From the NCBI RefSeq assembly GCF_013113735.1, contig NZ_CP053346.1, forward strand, positions 3,238,001-3,302,000: 64,000 nucleotides of DNA. The letters are read 5' to 3'. Below are positions 16,987-26,100 of the stretch, piece by piece. A program made the translations under genes and the position numbers. The DNA is from Sphingomonas sp. AP4-R1 (GTDB lineage: Bacteria > Pseudomonadota > Alphaproteobacteria > Sphingomonadales > Sphingomonadaceae). The stretch's first letter is position 1; each line of letters starts with the position of its first letter. A model generated the notes under the pieces. It made no database searches. It was not told the DNA's origin and saw nothing but the letters and a program-made list of their open reading frames with translations.

Positions 16987-17988
16987 CTAGAGACCCATCG
17001 CCTCGTACGTTGCAGCCAGAGTGGGGGCCGCCAGCGCGCGCGCCTTCTCGGCGCCCTTGGCGAGCAGCCGATCCAGTTCGGCGGGATCGCCCTGCAATTC
17101 CTTCAGGCGCGCGGCGATCGGGGAGAGCTTAGCCACCGCCAGATCGGCCAGTGCCGGCTTGAAGCTGCCGAAGCCCTGTCCGCCGAACTGCGCCAGCACG
17201 CTCGCGACGTCCGTGCCCGCCAGCGCCGCATAGATATCGACGAGGTTCTTGGCCTCGGCGCGGCCTTCGAGGCCGGTCGCCTCGGACGGAAGCGGCTCGG
17301 GATCGGTCTTCGCCTTGCGCAGCTTGGCGGCGATCGTGTCGGCATCGTCGGTCAGGTTGATGCGCGCCATGTCGGACGGATCGGACTTGGACATCTTCGC
17401 GCTGCCGTCGCGCAGGCTCATGATCCGCGCCGCGTCGGGCGGGATCATCGGCTCGGGCAGGGTGAACAGCTCCACGCCATAATCGGTGTTGAACTTGGTC
17501 GCGATGTCGCGCGCCAGCTCCAGATGCTGCTTCTGGTCCTGGCCGACCGGCACGTGCGTCGCCTGATACAGCAGCACGTCCGCCGCCTGCAGCACCGGAT
17601 AGGTATAGAGCGCGACGCTGGCGCCCTCGCGATTCTTGCCGGATTTGTCCTTGAACTGCGTCATCCGGTTCAGCCAGCCGACGCGCGCGGTGGCGTTCAG
17701 CAGCCATTGCAGCTGGGCATGTTCGGTCACGGCCCGCTGGCGGAACAGGATCGATCGGTCGGGATCGATGCCGCAGGCGATCAAGGCGGCCGCCATCTCG
17801 CGGATGCCCTGCGCGAAGGCCTTGGGCTCCTGATACTCGCTGATCGCGTGGAGATCGGCGAGGAAGAACAGGCATTCGCCGCCTTCCGCCTCCAGCCGAT
17901 CCTGCATCACCACCCAGTTGCGGATGGCGCCGAGATAATTGCCGAGGTGGAGGTTGCCCGTAGGCTGGATGCCGGAGACTGTGCGCAT
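16987..17988 (-). CDS. trpS: Tryptophanyl-tRNA synthetase
   Basis: Charges tRNA-Trp. The class I signatures are present: [18 protein letters not shown] (HIGH region, here HLGN) near residues 6-23 and [10 protein letters not shown] (KMSKS loop) near 200. The 333-residue length fits bacterial TrpRS. ATG at 17988 is preferred; a GTG six codons upstream is possible. The order murJ then trpS is common in alphaproteobacteria; here a tandem-PilZ gene on the opposite strand sits between the two. Confidence 0.97.
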   Translation of the reverse strand: MRTVSGIQPTGNLHLGNYLGAIRNWVVMQDRLEAEGGECLFFLADLHAISEYQEPKAFAQGIREMAAALIACGIDPDRSILFRQRAVTEHAQLQWLLNATARVGWLNRMTQFKDKSGKNREGASVALYTYPVLQAADVLLYQATHVPVGQDQKQHLELARDIATKFNTDYGVELFTLPEPMIPPDAARIMSLRDGSAKMSKSDPSDMARINLTDDADTIAAKLRKAKTDPEPLPSEATGLEGRAEAKNLVDIYAALAGTDVASVLAQFGGQGFGSFKPALADLAVAKLSPIAARLKELQGDPAELDRLLAKGAEKARALAAPTLAATYEAMGL

Positions 17989-18115
17989 GGTGGCGCGGCT
18001 GTCCACCAGCCGCCCGGTCCGGTCAAGCGTCCGACGAAATGTTTCGGGTTTAACCTTCCCTAAGGGATGTTCGCTTACGCCCGTTCATCTAGCCCATACA
18101 CCTTGCGACAGGCGA

Positions 18116-18754
18116 ATGATGAGCGGTCTTAAAAGCGCGATGTTGAATTACGAGGAGGTCGGCGAGCCGCACGAACGCCGCCGCGCCGCGCGCCACACGA
18201 CCGTTTTCCAGGTCGCCAAGCTCTGCACCGCCCGCTCCGAGGAATTGTGCATCCTGCGCGATATTTCGGATACCGGCCTGCGCGCCGAAATCTATTGTCA
18301 TGTCGAACCCGGCGAACCCGTCGTGCTGGAGATGCGGACGGGGCATCGCCTGAACGGCACCGTCGTCTGGAATCGCGAGCCTTCGATCGGCGTGCAGTTC
18401 GATGCGCCGATCTCGGTGCCCGAGGTTCTCGCCCATTGCTCGTTCGACGACCGGATCGGGCGGATGCGTCCGCCGCGTATCGACGTCACGATGCCGGGGC
18501 TGGTCCTGTCCGGGCGCCAGCTGATCGACGTGGAGATCTGCAACATCTCCCAGGCCGGCATGAAGATCACGACGGCCGAGCCGCTTCTGGCGGGATCGGA
18601 CGTGACGGTGAGGCTCGCGGGGATCGGCCAGCGCGGCGCCAAGGTGCGCTGGTTCCGGGAGGGGCAGGCGGGCCTCCAGCTCTTGCAGGCGCTGACCTAT
18701 GCCGAATTCGCCGCGTGGCGCGTGGAATGCCTCGCGGAAGCCGCGCGCGGCTGA
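18116..18754 (+). CDS. Protein with two PilZ domains (probable cyclic-di-GMP effector)
   Basis: A 212-residue cytosolic protein that appears to hold two PilZ domains. The first (about 20-105) has HERRRAARH for the arginine motif, ILRDISDTGLRAEI for the D-x-S-x-x-G motif and a GVQFDAP end. The second (about 115-205) has ICNISQAGMKI and GLQLLQALTYAEFAAW but no strong RxxxR, so it may be a non-binding dimer partner. PilZ domains bind cyclic di-GMP and control motility or polysaccharide. The ATGs at 18116, 18119 and 18140 compete as start. It sits between trpS and murJ on the opposite strand; the 3' end is only seven bases from the murJ stop. Confidence 0.82.
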   Translation: MMSGLKSAMLNYEEVGEPHERRRAARHTTVFQVAKLCTARSEELCILRDISDTGLRAEIYCHVEPGEPVVLEMRTGHRLNGTVVWNREPSIGVQFDAPISVPEVLAHCSFDDRIGRMRPPRIDVTMPGLVLSGRQLIDVEICNISQAGMKITTAEPLLAGSDVTVRLAGIGQRGAKVRWFREGQAGLQLLQALTYAEFAAWRVECLAEAARG

Positions 18755-18761
18755 ACCGCCT

Positions 18762-20327
18762 TTATTTCCGGCGGCGCAGCAGCTGGGCCCTGAGCTCGGC
18801 CGGGCGGAAGGCGCCGAGCGCGATCGCGGCGCCGAAATAGACGATCCCGGCCGCCGCCATCAGTCCGCCGAGCCAGAGCGCGCGTTCCACCAGCGGGCCG
18901 GTCATGTGCGGCGTCGTCCAGTCGGACACCGCCACCAGCATCGCCGCCATCGCCACGGTCGCCAGCGTGAGCCGGATCAGCGCGCGCTTCAGCCGCTCGT
19001 CGATGCGGAAATGGCCGCGCCGGTGCAGCGTGGCATACAGCAGGCCCGCATTCACCCAGGCCGAAATGGCCGTGGAAAGCGCGAGGCCGACATGCTGGAG
19101 CGGCCAGATCAGGATCAGATTGCCGATCAGATTGGCGAGCATCGCCACCAGCGCGATCCGGACCGGAGTCCTCGTGTCGGTGCGCGCGTGGAAGCCCGGC
19201 ACCAGCACCTTGATCAGGATGTAGGCGGGCAGCCCCAGCGAGAAGGCCGCGAGGGCATTGGCGCTGGCGAGCGTGTCGCCCGCGGTGAAGGCGCCGTGCT
19301 GGAGCAGGGCCTGGATGATCGGAAAGGCCGCCACCATCAGCGCCGCCGTCGCGGGCAGGGTGAGAACCAGCGAGAGTTCGATCGCCCGATTCTGGGTCGT
19401 ATTGGCGCCACCTGCGTCACCGCCGGCGATCTGGCGCGAGAGGCCCGGCAGCATCGCCGTGCCCACGCCGATGCCGATCAGGCCGAGCGGCAGCTGGTTC
19501 AGGCGATCGGCGTAATAGAGATAGGAAACCGCGCCCTGCGGCAAGAAGCGCGCGGCCAGGCTCGTCGAGATCAGCAGGTTGAACTGGACCGCGCCCGCGC
19601 CGAGCGCGGCGGGCCAGATGATGTGGAGCAGCTGACGCACCTTCGGATTGATGCGCGGGCGGCGCAGGCGGAGCGAGGTGCCCGCCCGTGCGCAGGCCCA
19701 CATCAGCCACGCGAGCTGCGCCACGCCCGAGACGGTGACCGAGATCGCCTGGGTATAGGCCGTCTCCAGCGGTGTCGCGCCCCGGAAGAAGACGAGACCC
19801 ACGATCATGCAGATGTTCAGCAGGATCGGCGCTGCGGCATTCACCCAGAAGCGGTCGACCGAATTGAGGATGCCGCCCAGCAGCGAGACGAGGCTGATCA
19901 GCGCCAGATAGGGGAAGGTGATGCGCGTGAGCGAAACCGCCAGCGCGAACTTGTCCGGCCCGCCATCGGGGAAGCCCCCCGTCATCGCCCACACGATCGG
20001 CGCGGTCGCGGCCATCATCAGGATCGTGAAGACCAGCAGGATCGGGAACAGGATCGCCAGCACTTGCTCGGCGAAATCCAGCGCGGCGGGCAGCCCGCCA
20101 TCCTCGCGCCCCACTTCGCGATTGAACATCGGCACGAAGGCCGAAGCGAAGGCGCCTTCCGCGAACAAGGCGCGGAACAGATTGGGCAGGCGCCACGCGA
20201 TCAGGAACGCGTCGTTGGCGAAGCCCGCGCCCACGAACTGCGCCATCAGCATGTCGCGCACGAAGCCCGCGATGCGGCTGATGAGCGTGAGGCCGCCGAT
20301 CGTGGCGGTGTTGCGGACGAGGCTCAT
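18762..20327 (-). CDS. murJ: Lipid II flippase MurJ
   Basis: Moves lipid-linked peptidoglycan precursor across the inner membrane. The 521-residue protein starts MSLVRNTATIGGLTLISRIAGFVRDMLMAQFVGAG, a hallmark of MurJ/MviN, with 14 predicted membrane segments. Conserved features include FAEGAFASAFVPMFNR, the LFPILL helix, and charged residues within the central cavity helices such as LLISTSLAARFLPQGAVSYLYYADRLNQLPLGLIGIGVGTAMLPGLS. ATG at 20327. Upstream is a repeat-containing gap and secB. Confidence 0.97.
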   Translation of the reverse strand: MSLVRNTATIGGLTLISRIAGFVRDMLMAQFVGAGFANDAFLIAWRLPNLFRALFAEGAFASAFVPMFNREVGREDGGLPAALDFAEQVLAILFPILLVFTILMMAATAPIVWAMTGGFPDGGPDKFALAVSLTRITFPYLALISLVSLLGGILNSVDRFWVNAAAPILLNICMIVGLVFFRGATPLETAYTQAISVTVSGVAQLAWLMWACARAGTSLRLRRPRINPKVRQLLHIIWPAALGAGAVQFNLLISTSLAARFLPQGAVSYLYYADRLNQLPLGLIGIGVGTAMLPGLSRQIAGGDAGGANTTQNRAIELSLVLTLPATAALMVAAFPIIQALLQHGAFTAGDTLASANALAAFSLGLPAYILIKVLVPGFHARTDTRTPVRIALVAMLANLIGNLILIWPLQHVGLALSTAISAWVNAGLLYATLHRRGHFRIDERLKRALIRLTLATVAMAAMLVAVSDWTTPHMTGPLVERALWLGGLMAAAGIVYFGAAIALGAFRPAELRAQLLRRRK

Positions 20328-20366
20328 GGGTGCGGCTTACCGAAAACGGGAGCGGCGTTCACCGCT

Positions 20367-20450
20367 CCGTTCGTCCTGAGCCTGTCGAAGGACGGGCTAT
20401 CAGCGCTGCGCCCAGCCGCCCGCGCTTCGACTTCGCTCAGCACGAACGGG
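20367..20450. repeat. Inverted pair of dispersed repeat between murJ and secB
   Basis: A copy reading ccgttcgtcctgagcctgtc (from 20367) faces an opposite copy ending cgctcagcacgaacggg (20434-20450). The pair can form a large imperfect hairpin. Core shared with the repeat at 997-1077. Confidence 0.65.
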
Positions 20451-20494
20451 TGGGACAGGCAATTCACTTGGGCCCGAGACTTGGGGGCAGGGGG

Positions 20495-21013
20495 TCAGGC
20501 TTCGCCGGCCGGCTCCGCGCCGGCGAGCGCGGCGGCCTGTGCGGTCTGCTGCTGATACAGCGCGCCGAAATCGATGGGATCCAGCAGCAGCGGCGGGAAA
20601 TTGCCGTCGCGGATCGTCTCGGCGACGATGCGGCGCGCGAACGGGAAGAGCAGGCGCGGCGCCTCGGCATAGAGGAACGGGTGCAGCATCTCTTCCGGCA
20701 CGTTCTGCGCCGCGAACAGGCCGGCATAGACCAGCTCCAGCGCGAAGGCGGTGTTGCCGCCCGAAACCGCGCGAACCTCGATCTTCATCGAGACTTCGTG
20801 CACGTTCTCGGCGGGAGAGACGGTGCCGATGTTGAACTGCACGTCGATCTGCGGCTGCTCCTGCCACTGATAGACGGCCGGCGCGTTCGGATTCTCGAAA
20901 GAGAGATCCTTCACATATTGCGTGATAAGGCCGAGCTGCGGGCCGGCGTCGACGCCGTTCGCCTGCGGATCCACGTTGAAGCCGGTCTGCGCGAAATCTT
21001 CGGCCATCGCCAC
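20495..21013 (-). CDS. secB: Protein-export chaperone SecB
   Basis: Holds unfolded precursors and passes them to SecA. The 172-residue protein (170 if the ATG at 21007 is used) has the SecB core: QYVKDLSFENPNAPAVYQ, DVQFNIGTVSPAENVHEVSMKIEVRA, FALELVYAGLFAAQNVPEEMLHPFLYAEAPRLLFPFARRIVAETIRDGNFPPLLLDPIDFGALYQQQ. The GTG at 21013 has GGAAAG at good spacing; the ATG two codons later is the other option. It is divergent from the Tim44-like gene, an order conserved in many alphaproteobacteria. Confidence 0.96.
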   Translation of the reverse strand: MAMAEDFAQTGFNVDPQANGVDAGPQLGLITQYVKDLSFENPNAPAVYQWQEQPQIDVQFNIGTVSPAENVHEVSMKIEVRAVSGGNTAFALELVYAGLFAAQNVPEEMLHPFLYAEAPRLLFPFARRIVAETIRDGNFPPLLLDPIDFGALYQQQTAQAAALAGAEPAGEA

Positions 21014-21210
21014 TTGCTTTCCTGTTCTGAAATGTCGGAAGGCGTCGTCTTCGAACGACGCGGCCGGGCGCTAGCAGCCCAGACGGAACAGGGCAATCTG
21101 GAACCGGCCGGGTGGTGTCATCGTATAGATGGCAGGAAATTTGAATATGACGCGACGTCGGCCTATGTTGGGTAACAGGCGTCGCGATTTCGGTGCTGGC
21201 AGGAGGCTGG

Positions 21211-21864
21211 GTGACCACGGTAATCGTTCTTGCAATGGTATTTGTTTTCGTCGCCCTGCGCCTCTGGAGCGTGCTGGGGCGGCGGACGGGCCATGAGCAG
21301 ACCCTCACCAAGCCGCTGGAGCGCGTTCCCGCAGCGCGCCCGAGCGTGCCCCTCCCGCTGCCGGGCAAGGATCAGACGGTGGTGGCCGGACAGGAACTGT
21401 CCAGCGCGCCCGCCGCGAATGCGGGGCTGCGCGCCATCGCGTCCGCCGATCCGAAGTTCGATGTCGTCCACTTCGTGGATGGCGCGAAGGGCGCCTATCG
21501 CATGATCCTCGAAGCCTTCTGGCGCGGGGACGAGGAAGAGCTGCGCCAGCTGGTCGATGGCGAGGTGGCGGATGCGTTCACCTCCGCGATCGTCGAGCGC
21601 AAGGCGGCCGGCCATGTGCTGGATAACCGGCTCGTCACGATCGAGAACGCCCAGATCGAGGATGCGACCGTCGATGGGCAGACCGCCCATATCCGGATGC
21701 GGTTCGATGCCGATATCGCCGCCGTCACGCGCGATGCCGACGGTCATGTGATCGCCGGCTCGCTGACCGATGCCGTGCCGACGCACGATGTTTGGACGTT
21801 CAGCCGGGCGCTGCGCTCGCCCGATCCGAACTGGACGCTGACCGAGACCGACGAAGCCATCTGA
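21211..21864 (+). CDS. Tim44-like / TimA-family membrane-anchored adaptor
   Basis: A 217-residue protein with one N-terminal membrane helix (VIVLAMVFVFVALRLWSVLG) followed by RRTGHEQ, a linker and a C-terminal Tim44-like domain (FVDGAKGAYRMILEAFWRGDEEELRQLVDGEVADAFTSAI...DNRLVTIENAQIEDATVDGQTAHIRMRFDADIAAVTRDADG). Mitochondrial Tim44 tethers Hsp70 to the import channel; bacterial homologues sit in the inner membrane, role less clear. The GTG at 21211 is chosen because AGGAGG (21201-21206) precedes it. Placement between secB and mltA fits an envelope or export-linked job. It probably shares a transcript with mltA and the Smr gene. Confidence 0.88.
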   Translation: MTTVIVLAMVFVFVALRLWSVLGRRTGHEQTLTKPLERVPAARPSVPLPLPGKDQTVVAGQELSSAPAANAGLRAIASADPKFDVVHFVDGAKGAYRMILEAFWRGDEEELRQLVDGEVADAFTSAIVERKAAGHVLDNRLVTIENAQIEDATVDGQTAHIRMRFDADIAAVTRDADGHVIAGSLTDAVPTHDVWTFSRALRSPDPNWTLTETDEAI

Positions 21865-21890
21865 GTCGCGGCCGACACCGCGTGCTCAGC

Positions 21891-23159
21891 ATGAATTTCC
21901 GCAAGGTCGCCGCGCTGGCGATGCTGCTGGCGCTTGCCGCCTGCGCAGGATCGCCCAAGCCACGGCGGCCGGTCGCGCCCCCGGCGCGTCCGTCTCATCC
22001 CACCCGCCCGGCGACGCCGCCGGCCCGTCCGCAGCCGGCCGGCCCCCAGACGGCGGCCGAACTGGGCGTCGAGCGTGGCCCCGCCGTCGATACGCTCGGC
22101 CTCACGCCCGAAAATGCCCGCAGGGCGATGGCGGCGTTCCGCACGTCCTGCCCCGTGCTGGTGCGCCGCACCGACGGGAGCGGACTGACGCTGCCGCAGG
22201 ACTGGCGCGACGCGTGCGACGACGCGATGGGACGGCTCGACGTGGATGGCCCGGCCTTCTTCGCGCAATGGTTCGAAACGGCGATCGTGGGCGACGGCAA
22301 GGCCTTCGCCACCGGCTATTACGAACCCGAGATCGCAGGTTCGCGCACGCACATTCCCGGTTACGACACGCCCGTCTATCGCCGCCCGCCCGATCTGGTG
22401 GATGTCGATCCGGGCACGGCCGGCACGGTGACGTCGGGCAAGAAGCAGCGCGGCCGCATCGTCGACGGCCGCTTTCAGCTCTATCATGATCGTGCCGCGA
22501 TCGAGGGTGGCGCGCTCGCCGATCAGGGGCTGGAGATCGCCTGGGCGCGCGATCCGATCGAATTCTTCTTCCTGCAGATCCAGGGCTCCGGCCGCCTGAT
22601 CCAGCCCGACGGCACGGTGATGCGGATCGGCTATGACGGGCAGAATGGCCGCGAATATGTCGGCATCGGCAAGGTGATGCGGGATCGCGGGCTGATCGGG
22701 CCGGGCACCGATTATGCCACATCGATGCAGGGCATGATGGGCTGGCTGCGCGGCCATCCCGGCGATGCGGACGATATCCTCAATACGAACAAGAGCTTCG
22801 TTTTCTTCAAGGAACTGATCGGGGCGGGGCCGCTCGGTGCGCTGGGCGTGCCGGTGACGGGCCGGGGCAGCGTGGCGGCCGATCCGAAGTTCATCCCGCT
22901 CGGCGCGCCGATCCTGCTCTCGCTCGACCGGCCCGAGGCGAGCGGTCTGTGGGTGGCGCAGGATACGGGCGGCGCGATCAAGGGCGCCAATCGGGTCGAT
23001 ACCTTCTGGGGCGCGGGCGTCGCGGCGCGGACGACGGCGGGCGGCATGTCCGGCCGGGGCAAGGCGTGGCTGCTGCTGCCGAAGGGCGCGATCACGCGGA
23101 TGGCATTGCGCAAGGATGGCGTGCGGGGCGGCAGTGCGCGATCGCAGGCTGACCGCTGA
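21891..23159 (+). CDS. mltA: Membrane-bound lytic murein transglycosylase A
   Basis: Cleaves peptidoglycan to release 1,6-anhydromuropeptides, the substrates recycled through AnmK. A 422-residue lipoprotein: signal and lipobox ALAAC near residue 19, a Pro/Arg-rich linker (residues 25-55), then the MltA barrel with GYYEPEI, YRRPPDLV, WARDPIEFFFLQIQGSGRL and NKSFVFFKE. The 3D domain near the end contains VAQDTGGAIKGANRVDTFWG, whose aspartates correspond to the catalytic acid region. ATG at 21891; a GTG three codons earlier is possible. The Smr gene starts inside its 3' end. Confidence 0.95.
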   Translation: MNFRKVAALAMLLALAACAGSPKPRRPVAPPARPSHPTRPATPPARPQPAGPQTAAELGVERGPAVDTLGLTPENARRAMAAFRTSCPVLVRRTDGSGLTLPQDWRDACDDAMGRLDVDGPAFFAQWFETAIVGDGKAFATGYYEPEIAGSRTHIPGYDTPVYRRPPDLVDVDPGTAGTVTSGKKQRGRIVDGRFQLYHDRAAIEGGALADQGLEIAWARDPIEFFFLQIQGSGRLIQPDGTVMRIGYDGQNGREYVGIGKVMRDRGLIGPGTDYATSMQGMMGWLRGHPGDADDILNTNKSFVFFKELIGAGPLGALGVPVTGRGSVAADPKFIPLGAPILLSLDRPEASGLWVAQDTGGAIKGANRVDTFWGAGVAARTTAGGMSGRGKAWLLLPKGAITRMALRKDGVRGGSARSQADR

Positions 23160-23673
23160 GGAGCGCACCTTATGGTCGCGCGTGGCGGCGACCGTGCGCC
23201 CGCTCGGCAAGCGGGTGCGCCTTGAGGTAGATGCGCCGCTCCTGGCCGAGGAAATCGAGATCATCCGCGCCGCGCCCGCCCCGCGCGCATCCGCCCCGCA
23301 CCCGGCGCAGCCCACCGCGCGGGCCGTGCCGGGCGAAACGCTCGACGGTGGCTGGGACAAGAGGCTCGCGCGCGGGCTGGTCGCGCCGGATCGCTCGATC
23401 GACCTGCACGGCCACAATCTGGCGGGCGCGCATGCGGCGCTGGATCAGGCGCTCGCCCGTGCGATCGCGGACGGCGCGCGCCTGCTGCTGATCGTCACCG
23501 GGCGCCCGCCCCGACGCGGCGATATCGAGCCCAAGCGCGGCCTGATCCGGGCGAGCATCGGCGATTGGCTCGCGCTCTCGCCGCATGCCGGGCGCATCGC
23601 GGCCGTCCGAAACGCCCATCCGCGCCACGGCGGGGCGGGGGCGCTCTACGTGGTGCTGCGGCGGAAAAGGTAG
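23134..23673 (+). CDS. Smr (small MutS-related) domain protein
   Basis: A 179-residue protein with a C-terminal Smr domain, a fold linked to nucleic-acid nicking and, recently, ribosome rescue endonucleases. Visible motifs: SIDLHGHNLAGAHAALDQAL (DLHG), LLLIVTGRP, RGLIRASIGDWL, and GGAGALYVVLRRKR at the end. The N-terminal part RDRRLTAEERTLWSRVAATVRPL is typical of the alphaproteobacterial version. The GTG at 23134, inside mltA, gives this conserved N-terminus and an overlap of 26 bases, indicating co-translation. Confidence 0.88.
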   Translation: MRDRRLTAEERTLWSRVAATVRPLGKRVRLEVDAPLLAEEIEIIRAAPAPRASAPHPAQPTARAVPGETLDGGWDKRLARGLVAPDRSIDLHGHNLAGAHAALDQALARAIADGARLLLIVTGRPPRRGDIEPKRGLIRASIGDWLALSPHAGRIAAVRNAHPRHGGAGALYVVLRRKR

Positions 23674-23695
23674 CGGAGCGTCGTCCGGTACGACT

Positions 23696-24826
23696 TCAGT
23701 TCGCCAGTGCCCGCCGGATGATCGTCGCGTAGATGTCCGCCAGCATATGCAGATCGGGAATGGCGACCGCCTCGTCCAATTTGTGCATCGTCGCGTTGAG
23801 CAGGCCGAATTCCACCGTCGGCGCGATCGTCGAGAGGAAGCGCGCGTCGGAGGTGCCCCCGCTGGTCGACAGCTCGGGCGCGAGGCCGGTCGCATCGCTG
23901 ATCGCGTCGGCCACCAGCGTGGAGAGCGGGCCGGGCGCCGTCAGGAAGGCTTCGCCCGAGATGCGCGCGGTCAGCGTCGCTTCCGGCGCATGGCCGGCGA
24001 CGATCTCGCGCACCTGCTCGATCAGATCCCCGCCGCGATACGTATCGTTGAAGCGGATGTTGAGTCGCGCGCGGGCATGGCCGGGGATCACGTTGGCCGC
24101 CGGATTGTCGGCCGCGATCTCGGTGATCTCCAGATTGGACGGCTGGAACCAGTCGGTGCCGGGATCGAGCGGCATGGCGGACAAAGCCGTCAGGACCGAG
24201 GCGAGGGCCGGGATCGGATTGCTGGCGAGGTGGGGGTAGGCGACATGGCCCTGCACGCCCGGCACCTCGATCCACATGTTCACCGAACCGCGCCGGCCGA
24301 TCTTGATCGTGTCGCCCAGCCGCGCCGACGAGGTCGGTTCGCCGACCAGGATCATGTCCGGGCGGATGTCCTTTTCGGCCATCCATGCCATCAGCGCCTT
24401 GGTGCCGTAGGTGGCGGGGCCTTCCTCGTCGCCGGTGATGATCAGGCTGAGCGTGCCGTCGTCCGGCTGCCCGCGCGAGGCGGCGGCCACGAACGCGCCG
24501 ATCGCGCCCTTCATGTCGACCGCGCCGCGCCCGTAGAGCAATTCGCCGCGCACCGTGGGGGTGAAGGCGTCGCTCTCCCAGCCTTCGCCCGGCGGCACCA
24601 CATCCGTATGTCCGGCGAAGGCGAAGTGCCGCCCGCCGTTCCCGCGCGTGGCGAAGAGATTGGCGATCGGCCCGTCCGGCGCCTCGCCATGATGGAAACG
24701 ATGCACCTCGAAGCCGATGCTCGTTAGCGCGTCCGCCAGCACGGCCTGCGTCCCGCCATCGGCGGGCGTCACGCTGTTGCAGGCGAGAAGCTGCGTGGTG
24801 AAGTCGAGGGGATCGATTTCGGGCAT
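23696..24826 (-). CDS. dapE: Succinyl-diaminopimelate desuccinylase
   Basis: Removes succinate from N-succinyl-LL-diaminopimelate in lysine and peptidoglycan synthesis. The 376-residue M20 metallopeptidase has the metal ligands and catalytic acid in order: FAGHTDVVPPG, GRGAVDMKGAIGAF, IITGDEEGPATYGT (catalytic Glu-Glu), VGEPTS, and the late STSGGTSDARF and NATMHKLDEAV (metal His). The lid/dimer domain carries GRRGSVN and HVAYPH. Its ATG overlaps the stop of the upstream glutathione transferase gene (TGATG). Confidence 0.97.
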   Translation of the reverse strand: MPEIDPLDFTTQLLACNSVTPADGGTQAVLADALTSIGFEVHRFHHGEAPDGPIANLFATRGNGGRHFAFAGHTDVVPPGEGWESDAFTPTVRGELLYGRGAVDMKGAIGAFVAAASRGQPDDGTLSLIITGDEEGPATYGTKALMAWMAEKDIRPDMILVGEPTSSARLGDTIKIGRRGSVNMWIEVPGVQGHVAYPHLASNPIPALASVLTALSAMPLDPGTDWFQPSNLEITEIAADNPAANVIPGHARARLNIRFNDTYRGGDLIEQVREIVAGHAPEATLTARISGEAFLTAPGPLSTLVADAISDATGLAPELSTSGGTSDARFLSTIAPTVEFGLLNATMHKLDEAVAIPDLHMLADIYATIIRRALAN

Positions 24827-25491
24827 CAGGCGACCGGCTGCTCGAACCGCTCGATCACCCAGGGTTCGTCCTGCGCGGCGGCCAGCCAGTCCGCCATGAA
24901 CGGGTGGGTCAGCACGGCCGTGCCATAGACGGCGGCGAAGCGGGGGATGGGGAGCGAATAGGTGATGAAGCGGGTGATGACCGGCGCGAACATGATGTCC
25001 GCCGCCGAGAATTGACCGAACAGAAAGGGGCCGCCCGCGCCCCAGCGCGAGCGCGCCTCGGCCCAGAGCGATACCACGCGCTCGATGTCGGCGGCGGCTT
25101 CGGGGCTGACGGGCGCCGCCGGAAAGGAACGGCGCACGTTCATGCTGTAATTGCGGCGCAGCGCCACGAAGCTGCTGTGCATCTCCGCCGCCATCGATCG
25201 CGCGCAGGCGCGGGGGGCGTCGTCCTTGGGCCAGAAAACGTCGCGGCCCACCTTGTCGGCGAGATAGTCGATGATGGCGAGGCTGTCCCACACCACCGCC
25301 TCGCCATCCCACAGGATCGGCACCTTGCCCGAGGAGGGGGCGAATTCGGCGCCCTCGCGGCGCTTGTCCCATTCGTCGTCGTAGAGCGGGACGACGATCT
25401 CCTCGAACGGCAGGCCCGATTGACGGACCGCGAGCCAGCCGCGCAGCGACCAGCTGGAATAAGCCTTGTTGCCGATGATGAGCTTGAGCAT
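24826..25491 (-). CDS. Glutathione S-transferase family protein
   Basis: A 221-residue cytosolic protein with the two-domain GST layout. The thioredoxin-like N-terminus reads LIIGNKAYSSWSLRGWLAVRQSGLPFEEIVVPL, with SSWS at the glutathione-thiol position, followed by SGKVPILWDGEAVVWDSLAIIDYLADK (cis-Pro and the glutathione-binding DS). The helical C-terminal domain has FGQFSAADIMFAPVITRF, containing the structural N-capping Asp. ATG at 25491; longer upstream frames are not needed. Translationally coupled to dapE by one-base overlap. Substrate unknown. Confidence 0.92.
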   Translation of the reverse strand: MLKLIIGNKAYSSWSLRGWLAVRQSGLPFEEIVVPLYDDEWDKRREGAEFAPSSGKVPILWDGEAVVWDSLAIIDYLADKVGRDVFWPKDDAPRACARSMAAEMHSSFVALRRNYSMNVRRSFPAAPVSPEAAADIERVVSLWAEARSRWGAGGPFLFGQFSAADIMFAPVITRFITYSLPIPRFAAVYGTAVLTHPFMADWLAAAQDEPWVIERFEQPVA

Positions 25492-25567
25492 GGCCCGGCC
25501 TTTAGCGGGGCTTGGGGCGTTTAGTCGAGCCGGAGCGCAGCCGCGTCGACCGCGAGATCCGGGTTGC

Positions 25568-25849
25568 TCAACGGCGATGCTTGTCACCGCCCAGCAACGA
25601 CGCCGTCGGCAGCAGCAGGATGATCGTGACGATCGCGGCGGTGAAGGGCTCGCGGATCGAGGCCAGCGCCAGCGCGAACACCAGCGCCACGATCGTGACG
25701 ATCAATCCGCCCGTCATCAGCACGGCGGAGCGATCGGAGGCGCGCTTCGGGGCGGATTCGCGGTGGGAGGGCGACGTGGCCGGGGCAGGGGAATCGGCGC
25801 GGCCATCCTTCGGCGCCGCCGGCTTCATGCGGAAGTCGATATAGCTCAT
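25568..25849 (-). CDS. Small membrane protein of unknown function
   Basis: A 93-residue protein: a polar Pro/Ser/Ala-rich N-terminal 45 residues (MSYIDFRMKPAAPKDGRADS..) followed by two predicted membrane helices (VLMTGGLIVTIVALVFALALAS and TAAIVTIILLLPTASLLGG) with a short loop. It ends in the basic GDKHRR. A GGGGGG run precedes the ATG at 25849. No family is recognised. It lies alone between the GST gene and a repeat-bearing gap. Confidence 0.7.
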   Translation of the reverse strand: MSYIDFRMKPAAPKDGRADSPAPATSPSHRESAPKRASDRSAVLMTGGLIVTIVALVFALALASIREPFTAAIVTIILLLPTASLLGGDKHRR

Positions 25850-26100
25850 CGTGCCCCCCCCTCCGGCCGGAAGCCCGGCCGAATCCCGCACGGCCACAAC
25901 GGGCCGTCCGCTCAATTTACGAGCGAAACGATGTCAATGTTGCGTCGGCGCGAAGAATTTTTGTGCGATGCAGCGCGAGCTGCTCTGCCCGTTTGCTCCG
26001 AGCGGCGATCGAGCCTGCCGAGATCGCAATCGAGAAGGCTGCGGCGGCGCAAGAGAAGGGGTTCTCGACAGGCTCGAACCGAACGGAGCGAGGGAGGTAC

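Noticed and set aside
18699..20555. 618-codon open frame antisense to murJ
   Set aside because: Shadow frame; murJ on the other strand has full family motifs.
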